From Candidatus Zhuqueibacterota bacterium (lineage in GTDB: Bacteria; Zhuqueibacterota; Zhuqueibacteria; Residuimicrobiales; Oceaniaggregativiventaceae), in contig WJMF01000099.1 of NCBI GenBank assembly GCA_014728085.1, forward strand, positions 1 through 64,000: a DNA stretch of 64,000 bases. The letters run 5' to 3'. The notes beneath the pieces were generated by a model. It searched no databases and was not told where the DNA came from. It was given only the letters and a program-made list of their open reading frames with translations. Below are positions 44,660 through 54,126 of this stretch, in pieces; position 1 is the stretch's first letter; each line of letters starts with the position of its first letter. Position numbers and translations under genes: made by a program.

Positions 44660-45705
44660 AAGTGCTTTATGTTGCCGGACGCGAAAACACATATTCCAGA
44701 ACTCATAATGTTCTTAAAGCATTAACCGGACAGGGATTCGAGGTCATCGGCTGTTTCCCGCCTGATCGTTCTTTTCGTCATTATCCGAAACTTATTTTTA
44801 AGGCTATTTTCCATGCCCGTCGCTGTGATGTGATCATCGTGGGGTTTTACGGCCAGTTGATCCTTCCGTTTATGCGGCTCTACCTTTTCAAGCCGATCAT
44901 TTTCGACATGTATGTGGCCACTTATGATACGATGGTCCAGGACCGCGCTGTCGCCAAACCCGAATCCATTAAAGCGTGGCTATATAAAGCCAGCGACATT
45001 ATCGCCTGCCGGTTATCGACGATAATCATACTCGAGACACAGGATCATATCCGCGACTTTGCCCGAAAATTCAAAGTGCCGGAGAAAAAATTTGAACGTA
45101 TTTTCCTGGCAGTGGATAGCAATAAAATTTTTCCCGGGGCAGAGAATGAAAATGGTAATTTTTTGGTGCACTTTCATGGTGAATATGCCCCCTTTCATGG
45201 TGTTGAGTATATTATCCGGGCGGCACATTTTTTACGAAACGAAAATATTAATTTCCAGATTGTCGGACGAGGAATTACCTTTGAACGGGATTTTGCTCTG
45301 GCAAGGAAACTGGGCCTGCGAAACATCCGGTTTATCGACCCGGTTCCCTATGAAGAATTGAGAACATTGATGGCAAAAGCGGATATTTGTCTCGGTATAT
45401 TCGGCGGTAATGAACGCATGCTGCGGGTGACCACGAACAAAGTTGTCGAATCGATTGCTATGAAAAAACCCCTGATCACCGGTCGAAACGAACCGGTTCA
45501 GGAGCTTTTAAAACATGAGGAAAGCGTTTATCTCGTTGAACGGGCCAATGCCGAAGCTTTGGCTGATGCTATTCTGCACCTTAAGAACAACATCGGTTTG
45601 CGAGAACGGATTGCTGCAAATGGCTATAACGTCTTTCGCCAACATTGTACCATCGACCAATTGGGAGAATCTCTTAAACGGCTTATTCAAAACCGGGAGG
45701 ATTAA
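44656..45705 (+). CDS. glycosyltransferase family 4
   Basis: 349 residues, GT-B fold, N-terminal domain KVLYVAGRENTYSRTHNV. The donor-binding half has VHFHGEYAPFHGVEYI and the late LRVTTNKVVESIAMKKPLI. The canonical EX7E appears as a degenerate form. It probably adds one residue of the repeat unit in the cytoplasm. Confidence 0.85.
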   Translation: MKVLYVAGRENTYSRTHNVLKALTGQGFEVIGCFPPDRSFRHYPKLIFKAIFHARRCDVIIVGFYGQLILPFMRLYLFKPIIFDMYVATYDTMVQDRAVAKPESIKAWLYKASDIIACRLSTIIILETQDHIRDFARKFKVPEKKFERIFLAVDSNKIFPGAENENGNFLVHFHGEYAPFHGVEYIIRAAHFLRNENINFQIVGRGITFERDFALARKLGLRNIRFIDPVPYEELRTLMAKADICLGIFGGNERMLRVTTNKVVESIAMKKPLITGRNEPVQELLKHEESVYLVERANAEALADAILHLKNNIGLRERIAANGYNVFRQHCTIDQLGESLKRLIQNRED

Positions 45706-45706
45706 A

Positions 45707-46702
45707 TTGAACGACCGGACTGGTTTAAAAAACAGGGATATTTTGATCACAGGGGGACTCGGGTTTATCGGCAGTAACCTGGCTCATCAGCTGGTTCAGC
45801 AAGATGCGCGGGTGACGCTGTTCGATGCCAGACTTGAACCCTATGGATGGAATGATGCAAACATTCGGAAAATCAAAGATGATGTCAGAATCGTAACCGC
45901 AGATGTGCGCGACAGGGACATGGTAGAAAAGCATGTAAAAGGAAAAGATATTGTTTTCCATCTTGCCGCTCAGGTCGGACGCGAGATTTCCATGCAAAGT
46001 CCGGAACTCGATACTCAGATTAATTGTTTTGGAACCCTGAATATTTGCCATGCCTGTGCCAAACATGGCGCAAAAGTTGTTTATGCCGGCAGCCGGGGCC
46101 AAATCGGAGAACCGCAATATCTGCCGGTGGATGAAAAACATCCGACCCTGCCGACAGATGTCTATGGTATCAACAAACTCGCTGCAGAAAAATATTTGTT
46201 ATTATTCAGTCATATTTATAAATTTGGAGCGGTTTCTTTGCGACTAAATAATGTTTATGGACCGCGCTGTCAAATGCATCATGGTTTTTATGGCATTCTT
46301 AACTGGTTTATCGGCAACGCCATGCAGGAGAAACCGATTACCGTATATGGCGATGGACAACAAACCCGGGATTACGTCTACATCAATGATGTGGTGGATG
46401 CCTTTATCAGGGTCGCAGTGAATGAAAAGGCAAATCAACAGATTTTTTTCGTCGGTTCCGGGGTTGAAACCGTATTTCTCGATATGGTTAAAACAGTAAT
46501 CAATGCGGTGGGTAGAGGATCCTATGTTCATGTTCCTTTTCCCAGTGAACGAGAGTCGATAGATATCAAAAAATTTGTGGTTTCGTGTGAAAAACTGTTC
46601 AGATACACCGGTTGGCGCGCTCAAATCGACCTGAAAACCGGCGTGAATAAAACCGTTGAATTTTACAGACAGCGTTATTCCGACTATATAAAGAATGGAT
46701 GA
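45707..46702 (+). CDS. NAD-dependent SDR epimerase/dehydratase
   Basis: 331 residues from a TTG six bases behind GGGAGG; a longer reading from 45515 runs through the previous gene and is rejected. NAD site GGLGFIGSNLAH, catalytic YGINKLAAEKY with Ser in YAGSRGQIG, and VYGDGQQTRDYVYINDVV at the substrate end. It resembles UDP-glucose 4-epimerase and dTDP-glucose dehydratase relatives; exact sugar unknown. Confidence 0.88.
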   Translation: MNDRTGLKNRDILITGGLGFIGSNLAHQLVQQDARVTLFDARLEPYGWNDANIRKIKDDVRIVTADVRDRDMVEKHVKGKDIVFHLAAQVGREISMQSPELDTQINCFGTLNICHACAKHGAKVVYAGSRGQIGEPQYLPVDEKHPTLPTDVYGINKLAAEKYLLLFSHIYKFGAVSLRLNNVYGPRCQMHHGFYGILNWFIGNAMQEKPITVYGDGQQTRDYVYINDVVDAFIRVAVNEKANQQIFFVGSGVETVFLDMVKTVINAVGRGSYVHVPFPSERESIDIKKFVVSCEKLFRYTGWRAQIDLKTGVNKTVEFYRQRYSDYIKNG

Positions 46703-46711
46703 GTTGTTTTT

Positions 46712-48007
46712 ATGACCATAGGCAAGAAACGAATAGCTTTTATCATGAATGCTTTTCCGACCCTTTCGGAAACGTTTATAGTAAACGAAGTAATCGGTTT
46801 ACGAAAACGTGGGTTGGATATCCACATATGGTCTCTTTTTGTCCCCACCGAAGACAAGGAAAATCCGGAGCTGAAAGAAATAAGCAGAACAACAAAATAT
46901 CTAACCGACGCTTTTCGCATTGCTCCTGTGATCAGGGCTCATTCGTTTTTTTTGTTTACCTATCCGCGTCGTTACCTAAAAATCCTCTTGTTTTGTCTAA
47001 AACATCGGCAAACAACCGGTCGTTTTGTTTTCTGGCCGAAATTCAGGACCACCGAAGACCGGCAGGATCTGTTGTTGCATTTCATTCTCGCCTTGCCGGT
47101 TGCGCATCGGATGAGGGGGCAAAGCTATGACCTTTTGCATGCTCATTTTGCCGACGCCGCCGCCAGCTTGACCATGCTGGTTTCGCGTTTGCTGAATATA
47201 CCTTACAGTATGACCATGCATGCGTTTGATGTTTTTATTCCCCAGGTAAATTTTAAGGAAAAATTCCAAAACGCTGAATTTATCATTACCTGTACGAAAT
47301 ACAACAAGACCTATCTGCAGGAACATTATAACTCCCTGGATACGGATAAAATTCATGTCGTCTATCACGGTATTGATCTGGACAAGTTTTCACGAAAACG
47401 ACAAAGACGTCAGGAACCTCCTGTCATCCTGGCTGTTGGCCGTCTGATTCCCAAAAAAGGCCTGCCGGTACTGATTCAGGCGTGTAAATTATTAAAAGAG
47501 GCAGGCTATGAGTTTAAATGCCGAATCATCGGTGACGGTCCGCTGCGTCCGCGCCTGGAAATGATCATCAAGCTGGAAAAGCTCGTCGATTTTATAGAAC
47601 TTGCCGGCGCGGTTATGCCATCGCAAATTATCGATGAATACGCGCGAGCAACTCTGTTCGCACTGCCTTGTATGGTGGAGGAGAGTGGTAACCGCGATGG
47701 TATTCCCAATGTCATCGCTGAAGCCCTGGCTATGAATTTGCCCGTTATCTCAACAAATGTTTCCGCAATCCCGGAACTGATAGAGCACCAAAAAACGGGA
47801 TTTTTAATAGCTCCGGGTGATTATCAAGATCTTTTTGAAAACATGCGAATGCTCCTGGACGCTCCGTCGAAAAGACGAAGGATCGGCACACAGGGCCGGG
47901 CTAAAGTTGAGCAGGTCTTTGATGCCCGTGAAAAAATGGATCAACTTTTCAAACTGTATCAATCCAAAATCCAAGCGCTTTATGGTTTGAATGAAAACAG
48001 AAAATAA
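46712..48007 (+). CDS. glycosyltransferase family 4 (EpsD/AmsK-like)
   Basis: 431 residues of GT-B fold. N-terminus AFIMNAFPTLSETFIVNEV is typical of colanic-acid WcaL/AmsK-type transferases, as is HAHFADAAA. The donor domain has VGRLIPKKGLPVLIQA and EESGNRDGIPNVIAEALAM containing the EX7E glutamates. It overlaps the next gene by 17 bases. Confidence 0.92.
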   Translation: MTIGKKRIAFIMNAFPTLSETFIVNEVIGLRKRGLDIHIWSLFVPTEDKENPELKEISRTTKYLTDAFRIAPVIRAHSFFLFTYPRRYLKILLFCLKHRQTTGRFVFWPKFRTTEDRQDLLLHFILALPVAHRMRGQSYDLLHAHFADAAASLTMLVSRLLNIPYSMTMHAFDVFIPQVNFKEKFQNAEFIITCTKYNKTYLQEHYNSLDTDKIHVVYHGIDLDKFSRKRQRRQEPPVILAVGRLIPKKGLPVLIQACKLLKEAGYEFKCRIIGDGPLRPRLEMIIKLEKLVDFIELAGAVMPSQIIDEYARATLFALPCMVEESGNRDGIPNVIAEALAMNLPVISTNVSAIPELIEHQKTGFLIAPGDYQDLFENMRMLLDAPSKRRRIGTQGRAKVEQVFDAREKMDQLFKLYQSKIQALYGLNENRK

Positions 48008-48833
48008 ATATTTGATAATAAATGCCGATGACTTTGGCATGGCAAAATCTATTAATCAGGCGATCATAGAAGGGGTAGGTCGGGGTGTAATAACAAGTGT
48101 TTCGCTAATGGCGAACGGCCCTGAATTTGATTCTGTAGCTCCTTTTTGCCTGGGCAATGCTTCCGTGGGCCTGCATGCTGTCTTTACCTTCGGGAAGCCG
48201 GTTCTGCCCCGAAACAGCGTTGCATCACTGGTCGATGATGATGGGTGTTTTTATCACAAGTCCATTTTTCTTTTAAAATATTTAACCGGCCGGATCTCAC
48301 TGGCAGAGATGGAAAACGAATTGCTGGCCCAGCTCGGAAAAGCCCTTGATTCGGGTTTTAATATCGACCATCTGAACAGTCATCATCATTTGCATTGCCT
48401 GCCGGCGGTTTATCAAATGTTCACCCGGGTCGCCGGTGCTCAGAATATCAGGTTCATACGAACCATTACGTTACCTGTGTGGAATCGAAAAGCGTTCTGG
48501 ACCATGTTATTCTTTTCTTTTCTTCATAAAATCTTCAAAACCGGGTTTAAAGCCGGGAACGCCTTTTGGGGATTTGAATTTATGCGGGCAAAGAAAAAAA
48601 AACAGAGTCTGGAGTATATTTTGAATCATTTAAAACCCGGTATAAACGAACTTGTGTGTCATCCGGCAAAATCCGCAAAAGAGACTTTTGACAGTTATTA
48701 TAAAACAGGCAGATATAGTGAATATCGATTGTTGATGGATCATCTTACCGTAAAGAGGATTCTCGACAGTGGTATTCAATTGGTCAGCTACAGGCATCTG
48801 GTGAACGACAACAGGAAATCAGGTCGTGATTGA
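47991..48833 (+). CDS. YdjC/ChbG-family carbohydrate deacetylase
   Basis: 280 residues. Metal-site motifs INADDFGMAKSIN, VGLHAVF and LNSHHHLH are clear. The family removes acetyl groups from chitooligosaccharides and related sugars; a hopanoid-associated branch (HpnK) also exists. Here, among glycosyltransferases, it probably de-N-acetylates a repeat-unit amino sugar. The stop overlaps the next start by eight bases. Confidence 0.9.
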   Translation: MKTENKYLIINADDFGMAKSINQAIIEGVGRGVITSVSLMANGPEFDSVAPFCLGNASVGLHAVFTFGKPVLPRNSVASLVDDDGCFYHKSIFLLKYLTGRISLAEMENELLAQLGKALDSGFNIDHLNSHHHLHCLPAVYQMFTRVAGAQNIRFIRTITLPVWNRKAFWTMLFFSFLHKIFKTGFKAGNAFWGFEFMRAKKKKQSLEYILNHLKPGINELVCHPAKSAKETFDSYYKTGRYSEYRLLMDHLTVKRILDSGIQLVSYRHLVNDNRKSGRD

Positions 48834-50742
48834 ATCTCAAAAAAAGAAAATAAATCTGCGATACCTCCTTTTCGGGTTGATGGTTGTTGCGCTCCTGGCT
48901 CGGTTGATCTTGATCTATCTTCGCTGGATAAATCCGGATGAGGGAGCGCATTTAATGGCGGCCCGGCTTTTTATTTTGGGCTATATGCCGATTGTCGATT
49001 ATGGTGCGCGACAGCCGATCTATCTTTTTTCTCTTGTCGGGTTGCTAAAAGTATTCGGGAACAGTTATCTTTTTGCCCGTCTTTTACCCGTATTGGCTTC
49101 GGTGGCAACGGGATTTATATTGTATGTTTTGAGTAAAAGACTCTACGATCAAAAGATGGGTGTCATTGCAGCTGCTATATACTGGTTTGCTCCACTGCCC
49201 TTCATCTGGAGCGGTATTGTCAAAACAGAGCCGCTGGCCATCTTTTTTGTCTCTGTTGCGGTTTATCTGTTCAGCTATTCTTTTGGCGATCGGTTTTTGC
49301 GCTCAGGCGCCATGTTGCTTACCGGGATTTTTGCAGCTATGGCTTATTTTAGCCGCCAAACAACGCTTTATTTACCCTTTGCCATCTTGATCTTTCAGCT
49401 TTTACGGCGAGATATCAATAAAAGCGGTGCGCTTTGTCAGCTTTTTCTTTTCGTTTTGGGGTATGCCGGACTTTGTGTTTCTGTTGGTGCCTTTTTCCTG
49501 AAAAAATTACCCCTGGATAAAATGATTTTTACCCAGGTCAATCCGCTTAATTTGGTCTATAACCGGCTCGCCCATTTGTTTGGCTGGCTGCCGGATGAAT
49601 ACCGGGTTGTCGATACCGAGGGATTTCGAATATTAAATCAATCTATAGATTACACCATGGCGTCCTGGAAGGATGCGACTCTTTTTTCATTATTTCTTAT
49701 TGCCGCTGCCCTGTTTACGATTGCCGGATGGTGGAGACGCAGGAATCAATTCCAGATTCAACAGCACAAGGGTGTCCTTTTCTTTACCCTGTGGTTTTTT
49801 TCTGTTCTTTTGTTTTATGTTTTCCAGTCCGTCAACCGCGGTTTTTATACTCAGTACATGGTAGAGGCTTATCCGCCTTTGCTTCTTTTGGCGGCCCGAT
49901 ATATGAAGAACGGCTTTGCCGATTTTAAAAAACCGGCGTTTTACAGCGCTGCCGTTCTGACTTGCTGCTTTTTCGCCTTGTACATGGGGCAGCGTTTGTT
50001 TTGGAGATTTTATCCGGGACTGTTTTTATATTTTGTATTTTCTTTTATTGTTACCGCTCTGCTTTTTTACTGGCTGAGACAGGAAAAGAAAAAACGCCTT
50101 TATTTTCTCACTACAGCTATTGTGATACTGTTTACAACGGCTATATATTATTTAATGTATACCCTGAACATGGGCATTATTGCCATCGTTGCGGTAATTC
50201 TTTTTTGTACCTACATCGCTTTGCGCTATCTTTTGAAAAGACGCGTGCAAAAGCCGGGGTTGTTTGCCGCCAATTATGTGATTATCTCCGCATTTTTGGT
50301 TACTGCTTTGTATTGCGGTCACCTCATCGGACCGAGATATGAATCCGTCTGGTCACCCTATTCTGTCCGGCAGGCTGTGGAGTGTTTGCAATCCCGTGGG
50401 TCACCCTCTGATGATATACTGAGCGGGGGCATGATATGGACATTTGAATCAGGATTCGTTGCCTGGAAAAACGTAGCGCACCCTACTGAATTTTTAAAAA
50501 AGAATGATACCGATTTTCAGAATGATTTTAACAATGATCCACCTGTTTTTTTGATTTTTGATGGTTATACAGAACGTAAATTCAGTCGCTATATGGAATT
50601 CCTCCAACAACGGGCAATTGAACAGTATAACAAAGTTGCCATTGTTTCGGGTTCACGATATCCTGTGGAAATATATAAATTGAAAGAGAACCTGTTGCCC
50701 CTGCCGGCTGAGGGAACTGTACCTCCCGAGATGAGCTTATAA
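48826..50742 (+). CDS. GT39/ArnT-like membrane glycosyltransferase (GT-C)
   Basis: 638 residues, GTG start. About a dozen membrane helices. The acidic catalytic region of GT-C enzymes is in the first loop: WINPDEGAHLMAA. A soluble C-terminal domain follows the helices. GT-C enzymes use polyprenyl-phosphate sugars on the outer face of the inner membrane, so it may pair with the neighbouring GT2 enzymes. It ends sharing a base with the flippase start (TAATG). Confidence 0.87.
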   Translation: MIESQKKKINLRYLLFGLMVVALLARLILIYLRWINPDEGAHLMAARLFILGYMPIVDYGARQPIYLFSLVGLLKVFGNSYLFARLLPVLASVATGFILYVLSKRLYDQKMGVIAAAIYWFAPLPFIWSGIVKTEPLAIFFVSVAVYLFSYSFGDRFLRSGAMLLTGIFAAMAYFSRQTTLYLPFAILIFQLLRRDINKSGALCQLFLFVLGYAGLCVSVGAFFLKKLPLDKMIFTQVNPLNLVYNRLAHLFGWLPDEYRVVDTEGFRILNQSIDYTMASWKDATLFSLFLIAAALFTIAGWWRRRNQFQIQQHKGVLFFTLWFFSVLLFYVFQSVNRGFYTQYMVEAYPPLLLLAARYMKNGFADFKKPAFYSAAVLTCCFFALYMGQRLFWRFYPGLFLYFVFSFIVTALLFYWLRQEKKKRLYFLTTAIVILFTTAIYYLMYTLNMGIIAIVAVILFCTYIALRYLLKRRVQKPGLFAANYVIISAFLVTALYCGHLIGPRYESVWSPYSVRQAVECLQSRGSPSDDILSGGMIWTFESGFVAWKNVAHPTEFLKKNDTDFQNDFNNDPPVFLIFDGYTERKFSRYMEFLQQRAIEQYNKVAIVSGSRYPVEIYKLKENLLPLPAEGTVPPEMSL

Positions 50743-52247
50743 TGGTATCATTGAAACAAAAAACCGTTTCCGGCGTCCTTTGGACCGGGGTTGCCAAAAT
50801 GAGCATGCAGGGAATACTTTTTGGTGTTACCATTATCCTGGCGAGACTGTTATCCGCAGATGCTTTTGGAATTATCAGCATTGCTGCTATCGTCGGTATG
50901 GCTGTCACCATGGTAAATGATCGGGGCCTGGGAACCGCTATTGTTCAGCGGATAAGCCTGAAGGATTCTTATCTATCCTCTGTTTTCTGGGGAGGAATTG
51001 TTTTTGGTATATTGATTTTTTTTCTGTTTTACCTTGCTTCTTTTCCCATGGCATATTTTTTCAAGCGTGCTATTATTCAAAAAGTGGTAAGCGTGATGGC
51101 TTGCGGATTTGTTATAGGTGCGCTGGGAATCGTACAGAAATCGCTTCTGACCAAGGCAATGGACTTTAAAAAACTGGCCATCATCGAGATGATTGCCGTT
51201 CTGGTCAGTGCCATCGCCGCCGTTGTATTGGCCTTAATCGGAGCCGGTGTCTGGAGTCTGGTGGCCCTGATGCTTGGCCGTGATATTATGACGATACCGC
51301 TTTTGTGGATTTTTTGTCCCTGGAAGCCGGGATTACATTTTTCCTGGCGGGAATTTAAAGAGCTGTTCCGTTTTAGTGCCCAGGTGTTGGGAAATGACGT
51401 CGCCACTTATGTCATCAGCAATACGGATATTACCATCATTGGCCGTATTCTCGGCGTTACACTTCTTGGATATTATAGCTGGGCGATGTATATGATTAAA
51501 ATTCCCATTACCCGACTTTCGGGAATCGTTTCCAAGGTGGTTTTTCCGGCATTCTCATCTCTGCAAGCTGATCTTGTTAAATTCAAGAAGGGATTTCTAA
51601 AGGCGACCACAATGATATCCATTATTACTTTTCCTCTGTTGGCCGGCATTGGATTATTCTCAAAAGAGATCATCCTTTTATTCGTCGGTGAAAAATGGAT
51701 GCCGGCTCAGTTGCCCCTTGTTCTTCTGGTTCCTATGGGTATGCTCAAATCCGTTGGAACCATTAAAGGCTCCGTTTTAATGGCGTGCGGACGACCGGAT
51801 ATAGAGCTCAAATGGAATATATTCTATTTTGTTGTCCTTTTGGGAGCGGTTTTCCTGGGAACGCGTTTTGGCCTTACAGGCGTTGCTGCTGCTTTTACCA
51901 TACTCTATTTGCTAACCTTCCCGGTTATTCAGACGATAACAAACAGGCAGGTCAGGGTTTCCGGCCGAGAATATGTGGATGCATTGATACCCGCGGCGAC
52001 AGCTGTTTTGATCATGTCTGTTTTGGTCGCCGGTTTCAGAATTTTGTCCGCCTCTTTACACCTCTCTTCTTTATGGATTTTGATTTTGGGTGGTTTGCTG
52101 GCTATAGGCAGTTATTTTTTGGTTTTGATACTCTTTTTTTCACCTGTTTTGCAGGAATTTGTTAAAATCGTCAGAAAACCAAAGACGAAAATGGTAATGA
52201 ATCAGGAAAAATCGAACACACTGAAAAACGGTCCAGAGTCTATATGA
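50742..52247 (+). CDS. oligosaccharide flippase Wzx-like (MOP family)
   Basis: 501 residues with about fourteen membrane helices. The N-terminus SGVLWTGVAKMSMQGILFGV and LSADAFGIISIAAI are typical of the polysaccharide biosynthesis/lipopolysaccharide exporter (WzxC-like) branch. It would move the lipid-linked repeat across the inner membrane. It overlaps the following GT4 gene by four bases. Confidence 0.92.
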   Translation: MVSLKQKTVSGVLWTGVAKMSMQGILFGVTIILARLLSADAFGIISIAAIVGMAVTMVNDRGLGTAIVQRISLKDSYLSSVFWGGIVFGILIFFLFYLASFPMAYFFKRAIIQKVVSVMACGFVIGALGIVQKSLLTKAMDFKKLAIIEMIAVLVSAIAAVVLALIGAGVWSLVALMLGRDIMTIPLLWIFCPWKPGLHFSWREFKELFRFSAQVLGNDVATYVISNTDITIIGRILGVTLLGYYSWAMYMIKIPITRLSGIVSKVVFPAFSSLQADLVKFKKGFLKATTMISIITFPLLAGIGLFSKEIILLFVGEKWMPAQLPLVLLVPMGMLKSVGTIKGSVLMACGRPDIELKWNIFYFVVLLGAVFLGTRFGLTGVAAAFTILYLLTFPVIQTITNRQVRVSGREYVDALIPAATAVLIMSVLVAGFRILSASLHLSSLWILILGGLLAIGSYFLVLILFFSPVLQEFVKIVRKPKTKMVMNQEKSNTLKNGPESI

Positions 52248-53353
52248 AAATTGCAATCATGGGTATCCGCGGTATCCCGGCAAATTATGGTGGATTTGAA
52301 ACTTTTATCGAAGAGATGGCCCCGCGCCTTGTCAGGCACGGGCATGAGGTAACCGTGTATGGACGTTCCAATATCATTGAATATGACAACCCAATCTACA
52401 GAGATGTCCGTATCAAGTTGTTGCCGACGATCAGTCACAAATATCTGGATACGGTTGTGCATACGTTGATCTGTACCTTGTATAGTTTTTTTCAAAAATA
52501 TGATATCGTCTTTATTTGTAACAGCGCAAACGCTCTTTTTTGTTTTATTCCGAGATTAACCGGCAAACCCGTGATCCTGAATGTGGACGGGCTCGAATGG
52601 AAACGCCAGAAATGGAATTGGGCCGGTAAGGCGTTCTATAAAGTGTCGGAAGTTTTGGCAACATTTTTACCAACCGCCATTGTTTCCGATGCAAGAGAAG
52701 TGCAGCGTTATTATAAAAAAAAATTCAACAAGAGATCCTTTTATATACCTTATGGAGCACCGGAAGAAAAAATCGCCAGCCGCAATATTCTGGACTGCCA
52801 TGGATTAAAACCCGGTGATTATATACTGTATGTGAGTCGGCTGGAACCCGAGAACAACGCCCATCGCGTGATCAAGGCATTTGAAAAGGTCAACACGAAC
52901 AAAAAACTGGTTATGGTCGGTGATGCACCGTATAGCAAGGCGTACATAGCAGATCTGAAACGGACCAGAGACCCCAGAATTATTTTTACCGGTTATGTTT
53001 TCGGTCAGGGTTATAAAGAGTTTCAGAGCCATGCCTATTTTTACATTCAGGCCACCGAGGTCGGGGGCACCCATCCGGCATTGCTGGAGGGAATGGGATA
53101 TGGAAATTGTATTCTGGCAAATGATGTGCCTGAACATCGCGAAGTCCTGCAAGATGCCGGGATTTATTTTTCCAGGGTCAGCAATGATGATCTGAGAAAA
53201 AAGATACAAAAGCTGTGTGATGATCCTGGTCTCGTTAACCTTTTTGAGAATAAAGTCATTACACGGGTTCACCGGCGTTTTACCTGGGATCAGGTGACAA
53301 AAGATTATGAAAAATTGTTCATCAAGTTTGATAAAAACAGAGTACAGAAATGA
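52244..53353 (+). CDS. glycosyltransferase family 4 with DUF1972 N-terminus
   Basis: 369 residues. MGIRGIPANYGGFETFIEE is the DUF1972 signature shared with Cps2F/RfbF-like rhamnosyl or glucosyl transferases. The donor domain has YVSRLEPENNAHRVIKAF and the EX7E-like EVGGTHPALLEGMGYG. It overlaps the next GT2 gene by four bases. Confidence 0.92.
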   Translation: MKIAIMGIRGIPANYGGFETFIEEMAPRLVRHGHEVTVYGRSNIIEYDNPIYRDVRIKLLPTISHKYLDTVVHTLICTLYSFFQKYDIVFICNSANALFCFIPRLTGKPVILNVDGLEWKRQKWNWAGKAFYKVSEVLATFLPTAIVSDAREVQRYYKKKFNKRSFYIPYGAPEEKIASRNILDCHGLKPGDYILYVSRLEPENNAHRVIKAFEKVNTNKKLVMVGDAPYSKAYIADLKRTRDPRIIFTGYVFGQGYKEFQSHAYFYIQATEVGGTHPALLEGMGYGNCILANDVPEHREVLQDAGIYFSRVSNDDLRKKIQKLCDDPGLVNLFENKVITRVHRRFTWDQVTKDYEKLFIKFDKNRVQK

Positions 53354-54126
53354 AACAACAGAGCAAGCGAGTTGTTATTTTAATTCCATCATTTAATGAA
53401 GAAAAAAATCTTGCATCTGTTCTCGAGAGGATGGAAACGGTTGGCGATAGTATTGGCCGGTTTGGCTGGGAATCGGATGTATTGGTCATCAACGACGGGT
53501 CCGCTGATCAGACCGAAAAAGTCGCCCGCCATGCCGGGGTAAAGGTGCTGAGTTTGCCGGTCAATCTGGGATATGGCGCAGCATTGCAGGCTGGTTTTAA
53601 AGTGGCAAATAATTCAAACTATGCTGCTGCCATCAGCATCGATGCAGACGGACAACATCAACCCGAGGATATCGTTCAGTTGTTACAGGAATTCGATAAA
53701 AACGAAGCAGAGGTTGTCCTTGGCTCCAGATTTGTCGTCGATACAGGATATCAAACCAATATTTTTCGCAAGATCGGGATTACGCTTTTCAGTTTCGTGC
53801 TCTATATTCTCAGTGGCAAAAAAATCGCAGATGTTACCACCGGCTTTCAGGTCGTGAGCCGCAAGGTGGTTGCTCTTTTTGCTGACGAGTATCCACATGA
53901 CTATCCCGACACTCAGGTATTGTTGCTGTTATCCCTGATGGGATTCAAAATCCGGGAAATTCCGGTTACCGTAAAGCAGCGCCTGCACGGCACGTCCATG
54001 CACTCTTCTATTAAATCGCTTGTTTACCCCGTTCGTATTTTTTTGGCGATATTGGTTACGCTTTTGCGAACAGCTCAGATCAAACAATCTTTACACGAAA
54101 AACGGGAAGAACTGAATTTTTCATGA
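53350..54126 (+). CDS. GT2 glycosyltransferase, DPM1 type, without large membrane domain
   Basis: 258 residues. LIPSFNEEKNLASVL, VINDGSADQTEKVA, and SIDADGQHQPEDI form an intact catalytic site. Only one amphipathic or short hydrophobic segment lies at the end. It immediately precedes two GT-C genes, overlapping the first by four bases, and probably makes their lipid-linked donor. Confidence 0.9.
   Translation: MKQQSKRVVILIPSFNEEKNLASVLERMETVGDSIGRFGWESDVLVINDGSADQTEKVARHAGVKVLSLPVNLGYGAALQAGFKVANNSNYAAAISIDADGQHQPEDIVQLLQEFDKNEAEVVLGSRFVVDTGYQTNIFRKIGITLFSFVLYILSGKKIADVTTGFQVVSRKVVALFADEYPHDYPDTQVLLLLSLMGFKIREIPVTVKQRLHGTSMHSSIKSLVYPVRIFLAILVTLLRTAQIKQSLHEKREELNFS

Noticed and set aside
45515-45706. 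Longer N-terminus of the epimerase
   Set aside because: These codons lie within the preceding glycosyltransferase gene in another frame and precede the strong GGGAGG-TTG start; the NAD-binding motif begins only after the TTG.
33234-48833. HpnA-like and YdjC/HpnK-like genes as a hopanoid cluster
   Set aside because: No squalene-hopene cyclase, HpnB-type or radical SAM hopanoid genes are present; both proteins fit sugar modification in the surrounding glycosyltransferase block.
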